From JBGTFE01 sp041747435 (GTDB lineage: Bacteria > Acidobacteriota > Blastocatellia > Pyrinomonadales > Pyrinomonadaceae), in assembly GCA_041747435.1 (NCBI GenBank), contig JBGTFE010000112.1:1-28406 (forward strand): a stretch of DNA of 28,406 bases. The letters are read 5' to 3'. Within the stretch, counting starts at the first letter, position 1; the number at the start of each line of letters is the position of its first letter. Position numbers and translations under genes: made by a program. Of the stretch, positions 7,371 to 14,206 are shown piece after piece. The notes beneath the pieces were generated by a model. It saw only the letters and a list, made by a program, of their open reading frames with translations, was not told the origin of the DNA and searched no databases.

Positions 7371-8888
7371 ATGCGTAGAGCCAAAATTCTAGCCACACTC
7401 GGACCTGCATCAAATTCTGCCGAAACTATTGAAGCGATGCTCAATGCCGGATTGAATGCAGCGCGAATAAATATGTCGCACGGCACGCGCGAATTGCACG
7501 CCGAAACGATAAAAACCGCGCGTGAAACGGCAAAAAAACTTAACAAAGCGCTGGCGATCCTCGTTGATCTGTGCGGACCGAAGCTTCGCACAGGCGCGCT
7601 CGAAAATGAAGCGCCTGTTTTGCTTGAAGCCGACGCGAATTTTGTCATCACAGCGCGCGAAATCGTGGGAAACGCGCGCGAAGTTTCGACCAATTTTAAA
7701 GAGCTGCCAAAGCTCGTAAAAACCGGCGATAAGATATTGCTCGATGACGGTTCGCTCGAATTGATCGTCGAAGATAAAACCGACACCGACATAATCTGCC
7801 GCGTCCTTTCCGGCGGACTTCTCTATGAAAGCAAAGGCATTAACTTGCCTAACATTTATCTGCCGATCCCGTCGTTGACCGAAAAAGACCGCGGCGATCT
7901 TGAATGGGCGATGTCGCAGGAAGTCGATTACATCGCGCTTTCGTTTGTCCGAAAGGCGGAAGACTGCCGCGAAGTGAAAGATATAATTAAACGCCTTAAC
8001 AAACGCCGCTTTGGGCGCGCGCTCCTTGTCGCCAAAATTGAAAAAGCCGAGGCGATTGAAAATCTGGACGAAATAATCGAAGCTTCCGACGGAGTAATGG
8101 TCGCGCGCGGCGATCTCGGCGTCGAAACCAGCGTCGAGCTCGTTCCCGTCTATCAAAAACAGATAATTACGAGCGCGATCGCAAATGATAAGTTCGTGAT
8201 AACGGCGACGCAGATGCTGCAGTCGATGGTCACAAATCCGCGTCCGACCCGCGCCGAGGCGTCCGACGTGGCAAACGCAGTTTGGGACGGAACCGACGCC
8301 GTAATGCTCTCGGCTGAAACCGCTGCCGGGCATTTCCCTGTAGAAGCGGTTGAAACGATGGCGCGGATCATTGATTCCGCCGAAACCGTAAAAACGAAAA
8401 GCTTGCGAAAACCGATAAAGTTAAACCAGAAACCGACCCAGCGCACTTCGCAAGCCCTTTGCAAAGCCGCGGTTTATGCCGCCGAAGAAATGGAAACCGA
8501 AAAGGTCGCGGTTTTCACCGAATCAGGTTTGATGGCGCGCCGGCTTTCGACCTTTCGCTCGGGCTTGCAAACCTTCGCGCTCACGACGTGCGAAGACGCG
8601 TGCAACCAGCTGGCGCTGATCTGGGGCGTAATGCCTTTTTATCACGAAGACCTGAACACCTCGGCACCGGCGCGCGATTTCGGCGAGAAAACAATGTACG
8701 ACCTGCTGAACGCGACGGATTCGCATACGACCGAGGAACTGCTCAAAACTGGCGAAAAAACGCTGCTTGAAGCCGGCGTCGTCGAACGCGGCGAAACGAT
8801 GGTGATGATGGCTGGACGCCTTTCGGGTTTGGGCTTGTCGAGTTCTGTCGTCGTCTGGACGATCGGCGAAGATGTGCCTCGTCGTTGA
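7371..8888 (+). CDS. pyk: Pyruvate kinase
   Basis: This 505-residue enzyme makes pyruvate and ATP from phosphoenolpyruvate and ADP. Seen in order are the N-terminal MRRAKILATLGPASNS, the substrate-loop INMSHGTRE, LVDLCGPKLRTG, a B domain (about 70-165), VDYIALSFVRKAED, KIEKAEAIENLDEI, the metal-binding MVARGDLGVE, ITATQMLQSM and the regulatory C domain ending near DVPRR. The frame also opens at GTG 7350, but those seven codons look like the shifted 3' end of the toxin gene, and family members begin at MRRxKIxATLGPAS. ATG 7371 is therefore preferred. It probably shares a transcript with the toxin-antitoxin pair. It converges on the next gene with only 24 bases between stops and no visible terminator. 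Confidence 0.97.
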   Translation: MRRAKILATLGPASNSAETIEAMLNAGLNAARINMSHGTRELHAETIKTARETAKKLNKALAILVDLCGPKLRTGALENEAPVLLEADANFVITAREIVGNAREVSTNFKELPKLVKTGDKILLDDGSLELIVEDKTDTDIICRVLSGGLLYESKGINLPNIYLPIPSLTEKDRGDLEWAMSQEVDYIALSFVRKAEDCREVKDIIKRLNKRRFGRALLVAKIEKAEAIENLDEIIEASDGVMVARGDLGVETSVELVPVYQKQIITSAIANDKFVITATQMLQSMVTNPRPTRAEASDVANAVWDGTDAVMLSAETAAGHFPVEAVETMARIIDSAETVKTKSLRKPIKLNQKPTQRTSQALCKAAVYAAEEMETEKVAVFTESGLMARRLSTFRSGLQTFALTTCEDACNQLALIWGVMPFYHEDLNTSAPARDFGEKTMYDLLNATDSHTTEELLKTGEKTLLEAGVVERGETMVMMAGRLSGLGLSSSVVVWTIGEDVPRR

Positions 8889-8912
8889 AGCCATTGAGCA
8901 CAAATCCGCTGG

Positions 8913-9419
8913 TTAAACTGCCTCTCGCTCGATAACGATCTTCATCCGATCGAGAATTTTATTCCGTAATTTACCGATTTTTTCGACGCAGTCTGTATGC
9001 TGAATTTCGATTTCCTCGATCTGCGCGGCGGCTGATTCCAATTCTTTTTGAACGCATTTTTGTTCAACCAACTGTGCAAAATATTTTTCGGCGTCGCCTT
9101 TTTGATGGTCGAGAGAATGGATCTTATTGGTTACTTCGTCGAGCTCGGATCTTAAAGCGGATTCGTCACCGTCCATAATCGTAACCGCTTCCTGCAAAAG
9201 ATATCGCGCCATCGTATGACCGCAGGCGAGCCTTATTTTGCGTTCTTCGGGGCTGCAAAGTCCGATGCGCGCGTAAGTATCGGGCAGGACGTGCGGAATT
9301 GGAAGTTTGGTTTGTGGGTCGATCTTTACGCGTTCGTGCGTAAGGCGGCATTTGACGACTTTGAGTTCTGCGATTTGTTCATACAATCGGATGAAATGAT
9401 CTAATTCGCCGTCATTCAT
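8913..9419 (-). CDS. Hypothetical coiled-coil protein
   Basis: This 168-residue protein was not recognised. The N-terminal part (about 1-75) contains RLYEQIAELKVVKCRLTHER and a C-G-H-T-M segment. Residues about 88-168 are rich in Glu, Lys, Leu and Gln with a heptad feel (SELDEVTNKIHSLDHQKGD, KELESAAAQIEEIE, KIGKLRNKILDRM), so a long coiled coil is likely. It has four to five scattered cysteines but no tight metal motif, and no signal peptide or membrane segment. It begins 12 bases after the radical SAM gene on the same strand, with a GAGG at that gene's stop that can serve as its ribosome site. The two are probably co-transcribed and may work together. Confidence 0.6.
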   Translation of the reverse strand: MNDGELDHFIRLYEQIAELKVVKCRLTHERVKIDPQTKLPIPHVLPDTYARIGLCSPEERKIRLACGHTMARYLLQEAVTIMDGDESALRSELDEVTNKIHSLDHQKGDAEKYFAQLVEQKCVQKELESAAAQIEEIEIQHTDCVEKIGKLRNKILDRMKIVIEREAV

Positions 9420-9431
9420 TTTTTCTACGCC

Positions 9432-10451
9432 TCAATCTGCGCCCAAAACCTGCGCCACGGTCTCTTTTTTCAAGCCTTTGCGGGTTTTGTATTCGTTCAT
9501 CGAGATCTGTGGATCGCGCCAGGCGTCTAGATGCCCGACCTGATGAACGCATTGGATCGTGCAGGTCGGCGCGCACCATTTTTCGGTGATATATTCGCGC
9601 TGCATATCGCCATGAGTGTATTCGAGAAGCGGCGTGCCGGGCGTTCCGCGCTGCTGCGAGCACCAATGCACCAAACCGTCTTCGCAAATGTATAAATAAC
9701 GCGCGCCGGCGCGGCATCGCCATTGATATTCGCCGCCGTCAACGAGCTGGTCCTGGAACCAATTCCAGCGCGCATAGCTTCGCGCGCCTTTCGCTTTGAT
9801 CTCTTTGTAAACTTCTTTTTCTCTTTCGGTGAGACCTTTGTTCAAGCCCATTTCGTCGTGAATTACGCCGACCGTCGAAGAAAAACCAAGCTCGATCGCG
9901 CGGTTTGCAATGATAAGAGCTTCGTCCGGATTTGCAACGCCGCCGCCGACGACCGAATTGATATTGACCTTGAATTTTGCATGTTCGGCTAGGTTTTTTA
10001 ATTTGCCGTCCAAAACTTTAAGGCTCTTTTTCGAAACTTCGTCCGGCGTTACGTTATCGATAGAAATTTGCAGATAATCAAGACCCGCTTCATTCAGCTT
10101 TTTGATCTTTTCAGGTTGAAAATAATAGCCGTTCGAGATCAAACCGGCGATCATTCCATGATGCCGAATGCGTGCGATGATGTCGTAAATTTCAGGATGC
10201 ATCATCGGCTCGCCGCCAGAGATCGTGATCACCGAGCTTCCGAATTCAGCAAGTTTATCGATGCGTTTGAGCATTACGTCGATCGGCACCGGATCTGACG
10301 TCTTGTCGTATTCGTTGCAATACGCGCAAGCAAGATTGCATCGCCGCATCGGGACGATGTGTACCAAAACCGGGTGTTTGGTCGAGGCAAACGCGCGGAC
10401 GGTGTGCCTGACTCCGCGTGTAAACCGGCTGAAACTGCTTGCCTTTGGCAT
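9432..10451 (-). CDS. Radical SAM protein with SPASM-like C-terminal cysteines
   Basis: This 339-residue protein carries the radical SAM [4Fe-4S] motif C38-x3-C42-x2-C45 (RRCNLACAYCNEYD) and the SAM-binding GGEP at 79-82 (VITISGGEPMMHPE). The barrel continues to about residue 230 (LISNGYYF, LQISIDNV). Six more cysteines follow at 246, 256, 264, 293, 297 and 301 (RCRAG, ICEDGLVHWCSQQ, WCAPTCTIQC), resembling a SPASM or twitch domain with auxiliary Fe-S clusters. Such enzymes often modify peptides or build cofactors; no obvious precursor peptide gene was seen nearby. The frame extends to a TTG at 10472, but that codon lies inside a palindromic repeat, so ATG 10451 (MPKASSFSRF) is preferred. The substrate is unknown. 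Confidence 0.85.
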   Translation of the reverse strand: MPKASSFSRFTRGVRHTVRAFASTKHPVLVHIVPMRRCNLACAYCNEYDKTSDPVPIDVMLKRIDKLAEFGSSVITISGGEPMMHPEIYDIIARIRHHGMIAGLISNGYYFQPEKIKKLNEAGLDYLQISIDNVTPDEVSKKSLKVLDGKLKNLAEHAKFKVNINSVVGGGVANPDEALIIANRAIELGFSSTVGVIHDEMGLNKGLTEREKEVYKEIKAKGARSYARWNWFQDQLVDGGEYQWRCRAGARYLYICEDGLVHWCSQQRGTPGTPLLEYTHGDMQREYITEKWCAPTCTIQCVHQVGHLDAWRDPQISMNEYKTRKGLKKETVAQVLGAD

Positions 10452-10470
10452 AATTGAGATGTTTCTTTTC

Positions 10471-10630
10471 AATTGCCACTAGCTTCAGCTAGTGGACTGT
10501 GTATTCTAATAAGTTCCGGCTTTAGCAGAACAATTGGCTAAAGCCTTTTTAGGAAATTCTTTTGAATTAAATTCGGCTAAAGCCCGGTTTATTTTTCAAA
10601 CTGATCCACTAGCTGAAGCTAGTGGCAATT
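10471..10630. repeat. Nested palindromic (REP/MITE-like) intergenic element
   Basis: Outer arms at 10471-10496 and 10605-10630 are a perfect 26-base inverted repeat, and each arm is itself a palindrome (CCACTAGCTTCAGCTAGTGG in the left arm). Inside are GGCTTTAGC (10518-10526) and GCTAAAGCC (10537-10545), which form another hairpin followed by five T, and a third GGCTAAAGCC-type copy at 10575-10584. There is no coding potential inside, which suggests a non-autonomous mobile or REP-type element. The left arm reaches the 5' side of the radical SAM gene, and the right arm supplies the stop codon of a gene remnant. Confidence 0.8.
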
Positions 10631-10740
10631 TATAAGATTTATTATTCTCTGTTCTGAGACAAAATCGTTTTGTCTGCCTTCGGTAATCGCGTGTGCCAGA
10701 CCAACATCTTCAAGGGCTTCCCTAAATAATTCCCGCGTTC
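10619..10740 (-). pseudogene. Remnant of an antitoxin-like gene (C-terminal end only)
   Basis: After the LolA-like stop, one minus-strand frame reads about 37 codons as RELFREALEDVGLAHAITEG, then RQNDFVSEQRII and N-L-I-N-C-H, then TAG. The pattern (a helix LEDVGLAHAI, an EGR turn, then a FVSEQRIINLI helix) resembles the C-terminal tail of Phd/RelB-type antitoxins as I remember them. It has no start codon or upstream half, since that side is the LolA-like gene. The stop TAG lies inside the right arm of the palindromic element, so the original end is probably lost too. This is a relic of a second toxin-antitoxin module, or a chance open frame; moderately unsure. Confidence 0.35.
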
Positions 10741-11433
10741 TTAATTCTTAATGATGTCGGTTCCTTTTGGTGGAGTTATCACGAAAATTTTCGGATCTAT
10801 CTTTCCATTTTTAATAAGACCTGAGATCAAAATTGTATCCGTGTCGTCGTTTGACGCGGTCATTTTGCCCATCAGCGGCGCTCCGTTTCCATCAACCCAA
10901 ATCTCGGAAAACTTATATGACACCTTTGTTTTCGGAACAAGCTTCAAATGCCAAGTAGGAATGTTTCCGCTTATTTTTTCTTCGCCGATATAGTAGACAT
11001 CATAAGCAGCTTTTATCTCATCTTTGGACATACTCAAAATTTTTAAGACGTTACCGCCCTTATCGCTCACGGTTTTCGACTCAGAATTTCCTGTATAAGC
11101 ACGTTTTTGACTTTCGATATAAGCCACATATTTTCCGTTAACTACGGAAATCGATTCTTTACGCGGGTCGGTCCAATTTAGACGAAACGCAAAATTCCGT
11201 CCTTTGCCTGGCAGCAAACTGATATTACCTTTCTGCTTATCGGTCTCGTCCAGTTGCGAGTTGTATTTTTCTCTTGTGACATTCGCCTGTAAAGACTTCA
11301 AAGCGTTGTAATAGGCATCCATTCGTTTCAAAACTTCGTTGACCGGCTGCGCTTTTGATTCGGTAACGGCAAATATATTAAATAGAATAATTGCTGCGAA
11401 AGCCGTTAAGCCGAATTTCAAAATATTTTTCAT
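10741..11433 (-). CDS. LolA-like outer-membrane lipoprotein carrier/sorting protein
   Basis: This 230-residue protein starts at ATG 11433, which has a strong AGGAG site; a longer frame upstream lacks one. It has a Sec signal peptide (KNILKFGLTAFAAIILFNIF, cleavage near SKAQ) and no lipobox cysteine, so it should be soluble in the periplasm. The mature part follows the LolA-type half-barrel pattern: NEVLKRMDAYYNALKSLQAN helix, KQKGNISLLPG, RLNWTDPRKESISVVNGKY, then the strand series LKLVPKT, SEIWVDGNGAPL and ILISGL. LolA ferries lipoproteins from the inner to the outer membrane. It is last in a minus-strand group with a LolD-type ATPase and a LolB-like lipoprotein. The family call is fairly sure; the function is inferred. 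Confidence 0.75.
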   Translation of the reverse strand: MKNILKFGLTAFAAIILFNIFAVTESKAQPVNEVLKRMDAYYNALKSLQANVTREKYNSQLDETDKQKGNISLLPGKGRNFAFRLNWTDPRKESISVVNGKYVAYIESQKRAYTGNSESKTVSDKGGNVLKILSMSKDEIKAAYDVYYIGEEKISGNIPTWHLKLVPKTKVSYKFSEIWVDGNGAPLMGKMTASNDDTDTILISGLIKNGKIDPKIFVITPPKGTDIIKN

Positions 11434-11440
11434 AATATAA

Positions 11441-11445
11441 CTCCT
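11441..11445 (-). promoter_or_regulatory. Shine-Dalgarno site deciding the LolA-like start
   Basis: AGGAG on the minus strand, seven bases ahead of ATG 11433. It overrides the longer open frame that starts further upstream without a ribosome site. Confidence 0.8.
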
Positions 11446-11448
11446 GAT

Positions 11449-11483
11449 AAAAAACTGCCGAAAGTTCAAATCTCAAACTTTCG
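11449..11483 (-). terminator. Weak intrinsic terminator or attenuator before the LolA-like gene
   Basis: On the minus strand an 8-base stem (CGAAAGTT with AACTTTCG, 11476-11483 and 11459-11466) is followed four bases later by six T (11449-11454). The stem is poor in G/C, so readthrough is likely. It could reduce transcription into the LolA-like gene or mark an mRNA end. Confidence 0.35.
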
Positions 11484-11506
11484 ACCTTTATCTCTAACAT
11501 CAAAAA

Positions 11507-11806
11507 CTAACGGATGTCAATTTCATAGACTGTTTCACCGTCCGCGCTTTTTGTCTCGCGCCAATCGAGAATTTCGGCATTCGGATCGCCGCTCAGTTCT
11601 TTTACACGCTTGGCAAGCTCGCCTTTATCGGGTGAAAAATCCTTTGCTTTGACGATGACGCGCGACACGCGGGTTGCATCCGGCTTTTCAAACCACGGTT
11701 TCGGCGTCAGGAAAATGAACAAAATGATCAAAAAACAAAGCAAATCCCATTGCCAGCTCGCGCGCTCATAATTCCAAAGAATGATCTTTTTGAATAAATT
11801 AGGCAT
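11507..11806 (-). CDS. Small one-helix membrane protein next to the ABC ATPase
   Basis: This 99-residue protein has a short cytoplasmic start with WNYERASWQWD, one clear membrane helix (LLCFLIILFIFLTP, about 22-37) and a soluble C-terminal domain of about 60 residues (KDFSPDKGELAKRVKELSGD, DWRETKSADGETVYEIDI). I recall similar proteins, with an aromatic SWQ(W/Y)D motif before the helix, beside LolA-like genes in acidobacteria, but no function is known to me. It is too small to be an ABC permease. The ATG at 11806 overlaps the ATPase stop by 8 bases, so the two are translationally coupled; an upstream TTG at 11812 is possible but less likely. Confidence 0.65.
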   Translation of the reverse strand: MPNLFKKIILWNYERASWQWDLLCFLIILFIFLTPKPWFEKPDATRVSRVIVKAKDFSPDKGELAKRVKELSGDPNAEILDWRETKSADGETVYEIDIR

Positions 11807-12476
11807 CGACAATTCGCCCGTCGAGCATGCGGATGATGCGATTGCAGTTTGCCGCCGCTTCCGGATTGTGCGTGATCATAATGATCGTTTGATTCAACTT
11901 TTTGTTCAGCTCGCGAAACATATCGAGCACGATGTGCGAATTTTCCGTGTCGAGATTTCCTGTCGGCTCGTCCGCGAGAATTATCGCCGGATTATTGACG
12001 ACCGCGCGCGCGAGCGCAACGCGCTGCTGCTCGCCGCCCGAAAGCTCGAGCGGTTTGTGATGCATTTTGTTTTCGAGCTTCAAAAGCCGCAACACCTCGC
12101 GTCTGCGGTCGGAATTTTTACTCCCGTTTCCAGAATGAATTTTTTCCGCGAGCTTTAGATTTCCCTCAGCTGTCAAAGTCGGGAAAAGATTGAATCTTTG
12201 AAACACAAAACCAATCTTTCGTCGGCGGATCTCGGTTCGTTGCGCATCGGAAACTTTCGAGAGATCTTCATCGCCGATGATAATTTTTCCGGTTGTCGGC
12301 GAAAGCAGTCCGCCCAAAAGATGCAAAAGCGTCGATTTTCCGCAGCCCGACGGTCCCATTATTGCCACAAACTCGCCTTCTTTTACGTCGAGCGAGACGC
12401 CGCGCAGCGCCGGAACTTCCACTTTTCCGACGGTGTAGATTTTTGTCAGGTTTTCTGTTTTAAGAATTGTATTCAT
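11799..12476 (-). CDS. LolD/MacB-type ABC transporter ATP-binding protein
   Basis: This 225-residue ATPase has all the nucleotide-binding motifs: Walker A GPSGCGKST, Q-loop FQRFNLFP, signature LSGGEQQRVALARA, Walker B IILADEPTGNLD and switch H in MITHNPE. The start ENLTKIYTVGKVEVPALRGV and the DEPTGNLD sequence are typical of the LolD/MacB/FtsE group, which energises type VII (mechanotransmission) ABC systems. ATG 12476 has an AGG three bases ahead and is preferred over an upstream GTG at 12494. No permease (LolC/E or MacB type) is encoded nearby, and the downstream partner is a single-helix protein. It probably powers lipoprotein release or a related envelope process with a permease encoded elsewhere. 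Confidence 0.9.
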   Translation of the reverse strand: MNTILKTENLTKIYTVGKVEVPALRGVSLDVKEGEFVAIMGPSGCGKSTLLHLLGGLLSPTTGKIIIGDEDLSKVSDAQRTEIRRRKIGFVFQRFNLFPTLTAEGNLKLAEKIHSGNGSKNSDRRREVLRLLKLENKMHHKPLELSGGEQQRVALARAVVNNPAIILADEPTGNLDTENSHIVLDMFRELNKKLNQTIIMITHNPEAAANCNRIIRMLDGRIVDA

Positions 12477-12499
12477 CTGCCTGCGCGAAATCACAGTTT

Positions 12500-12599
12500 A
12501 AAGTGAAAAAGGCAAAAAGTAAAAAAGTGAAAAAGCGTTCGGCGTGAAAGTTGTTTTCCCACGCTTTCACTTTTTCACATTTTTCATTTTTTCACTTCT
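12500..12599. repeat. A/T-rich inverted repeat with about 7-base periodicity between ATPase and lipoprotein genes
   Basis: 12500-12536 (AAAGTGA, AAAAGGC, AAAAAGT and related units) and 12565-12599 (TTTCACT, TTTTCAC, ATTTTTC, ATTTTTT, CACTTCT) are imperfect inverted copies around GCGTTC and CCCACGC. The right block includes the stop codon of the lipoprotein gene. On the minus strand the RNA could fold into a long hairpin ahead of the ATPase leader. The 7-base period is clear on the right side and disturbed by small indels on the left. Confidence 0.65.
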
Positions 12600-13668
12600 T
12601 CTGATCGCCGGGTTTTTGATTTCCGGTTATTCGATTTCTGAGCTCTTGCGCCTTTTTATCCAAATCGAGTTCCGGAAGATTTTTTTCATTTTGCAGCAAA
12701 AAAACCTCGGGCTTGTAAGTTTTACCGAGCGAAACGGTTGCCGGCGCTTGATATGTAAGCTTCATCTTGTATTTATCTTTCGGACGTGTGACCACAATTT
12801 CCAGCGGCAAGTTGTTGTATTCGCCCGTCTCGCCCAGATTTCCCTCTAAACCGTAAATGATGTCTGACGCGATCTCCATCTTATCGTCAAAGATCTGCAA
12901 CCGCGCCAGACGAATACCGCCAACACGGTCAAACCAAAATCGCCGCGAAATACTCAAACTTCCGTCATCGTTTTTTCTAAATTCATCGAGCAAATAGTAG
13001 CCGCGCAAAACCCAATACAACGGCGAATTTTTCTTTTTCTTGAAATCGTATTCTTCCTGCGAGATCGTGCTCTGAAGGTAAACAAATTTTGCCGGATCGC
13101 TCGCGCGAACGAGAAGCGCTTCGGTAAAATGCTGCGGTCGCATATTAGCGAAAGCATTGACATTTTGCATCAATTGTTCGCCGCCGTTTGGATCGGCGTT
13201 TTTCACTTCTTCCTGCAGGATCGAATAATCCGCGTCGTTCGTTCCGACGACAAATTTTCTGTATTTTCCGCCGGCGCCGTCTTCGAGAATTGCCACGCGA
13301 AATTCTTCGCCGTTCGAGCTCATCTGAATAACATCCATTTTGATGATCGGAACCTGAATTTTCAAAAGAATATTCGCCGGGCGCTGAACCACCACCTCGC
13401 CGTCCGCGGTTTTATATTTTTCCGCAATACCCCGCTCGGCGTAGGAATTGTCTTCGACTTTCAGATCCATCTTCGCGCGCATCGAATCAACTCTCGCAAA
13501 ACGATCGACAATTGCTAAAAGATTCGGCTGAGAAGCATCTTCGGTCTTTAAAAGAGTTGCGCTTTTATTTTGGGTTTTCGGACTCAATGCCCCGCAGCCG
13601 CTCAAAAAAACCACGAGCGAAGCGATAAGAATTGAATACGATCTTGGAAAAGGGGTTCGGCTAAACAT
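12592..13668 (-). CDS. Outer-envelope lipoprotein, LolB/LolA-like fold suspected
   Basis: This 358-residue protein has a lipoprotein signal peptide (SILIASLVVFLSGC, lipobox L-S-G-C25). The mature protein begins with a helix NLLAIVDRFARVDSMRAKMDL, then a beta-rich run (GEVVVQRPANILLKIQVPII, VIQMSSNGEEFRVAI) that resembles the rP...l.v..p...d..ssdG pattern of LolB-like and DUF4292-like proteins. It continues with FWFDRVGGIRLARLQIFDDK and a charged C-terminal tail. I did not recognise a named family with certainty. It is first in the same-strand group with the LolD-type ATPase, the one-helix protein and the LolA-like carrier, which supports a role as an outer-membrane acceptor. Its stop codon lies in a repeat. 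Confidence 0.65.
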   Translation of the reverse strand: MFSRTPFPRSYSILIASLVVFLSGCGALSPKTQNKSATLLKTEDASQPNLLAIVDRFARVDSMRAKMDLKVEDNSYAERGIAEKYKTADGEVVVQRPANILLKIQVPIIKMDVIQMSSNGEEFRVAILEDGAGGKYRKFVVGTNDADYSILQEEVKNADPNGGEQLMQNVNAFANMRPQHFTEALLVRASDPAKFVYLQSTISQEEYDFKKKKNSPLYWVLRGYYLLDEFRKNDDGSLSISRRFWFDRVGGIRLARLQIFDDKMEIASDIIYGLEGNLGETGEYNNLPLEIVVTRPKDKYKMKLTYQAPATVSLGKTYKPEVFLLQNEKNLPELDLDKKAQELRNRITGNQKPGDQKK

Positions 13669-13790
13669 TGTCGTTTGTGATGAATATCCGCGTGCGCTTG
13701 TTGTCTTAAAATACCTCCGCCACAGCGGCTAAACCTAAAACGCGGAATTCAAAACTGAAATAATACCACGCGTGCAGCGTTTGCGCTAAC

Positions 13791-13838
13791 AAGAAAAAGA
13801 CGCGGCGCGCCAAGCTTTTTTTGCTTTCCGCACCGCGT
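13791..13838 (-). terminator. Rho-independent terminator of the act-sco-cox run
   Basis: On the minus strand, 13829-13838 (ACGCGGTGCG) pairs with 13800-13809 (CGCGCCGCGT) with one mismatch. An inner AAGC/GCTT pairing lies in the loop, and the T-rich tail TCTTTTTCTT follows (13791-13800). It lies 20 bases after the coxD stop and before the lipoprotein gene, so it should end the respiratory operon. The rest of the 190-base gap shows no gene. Confidence 0.85.
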
Positions 13839-13858
13839 TTGTAAGCTGATCCTGTTGT

Positions 13859-14203
13859 TTACCTTACGAAAACTCCCGACGACCTCGTCAAATAATCCTG
13901 CATCGTATACGCGAACATGATCGCCATCCAGAAAAATCCGGCGACCGCCGTCAACCAAATCAAGCGCGATTGCCAACGCACGTGCATAAAATAAAGAACA
14001 ACGAAAGTCATCTTGGTAAACGCGATAAGTAGCGCAACCAAAGTATTTGCGCCCGGAAAAAATCTGTTGTCGAGATCGGTCAAAGCAACGGTATAAGTCA
14101 AAACCGTGCCGACGACCAAGATCAAAAAAACCGCGATGTAGCCCGGAATCCCGATGTGCTGTTTATGAGCTTCGGTATGCTCTACATGATGTTCTTCCGC
14201 CAT
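13859..14203 (-). CDS. coxD: Cytochrome c oxidase subunit IV (CoxD/CtaF type)
   Basis: This 114-residue protein has a His-rich hydrophilic start (EEHHVEHTEAHKQH) and three membrane helices: about 21-41 (YIAVFLILVVGTVLTYTVAL), 52-71 (TLVALLIAFTKMTFVVLYFM) and 80-101. The FTKMTFVVLYFMHVRW segment is characteristic of prokaryotic subunit IV (COX4_pro), a small accessory subunit that stabilises the oxidase core. It starts three bases after coxC, with GGAGG inside the coxC end as ribosome site, so translation is coupled. It is last in the respiratory operon, and a terminator follows. Confidence 0.9.
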   Translation of the reverse strand: MAEEHHVEHTEAHKQHIGIPGYIAVFLILVVGTVLTYTVALTDLDNRFFPGANTLVALLIAFTKMTFVVLYFMHVRWQSRLIWLTAVAGFFWMAIMFAYTMQDYLTRSSGVFVR

Positions 14204-14206
14204 CTA

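Noticed and set aside
10452..10472. TTG 10472 as start of the radical SAM protein
   Set aside because: The codon lies in the palindromic element; ATG 10451 gives the usual short lead to the CxxxCxxC motif.
10518..10550. Rho-independent terminator (GGCTTTAGC hairpin with T-run)
   Set aside because: The T-run is on the plus strand while all flanking genes are on the minus strand; it is better explained as part of the palindromic element.
10657..10675. AGACAAAA/TTTTGTCT hairpin as terminator of the LolA-like gene
   Set aside because: A/T-rich stem with no T-run on the minus strand, and it lies inside the antitoxin-like remnant frame.
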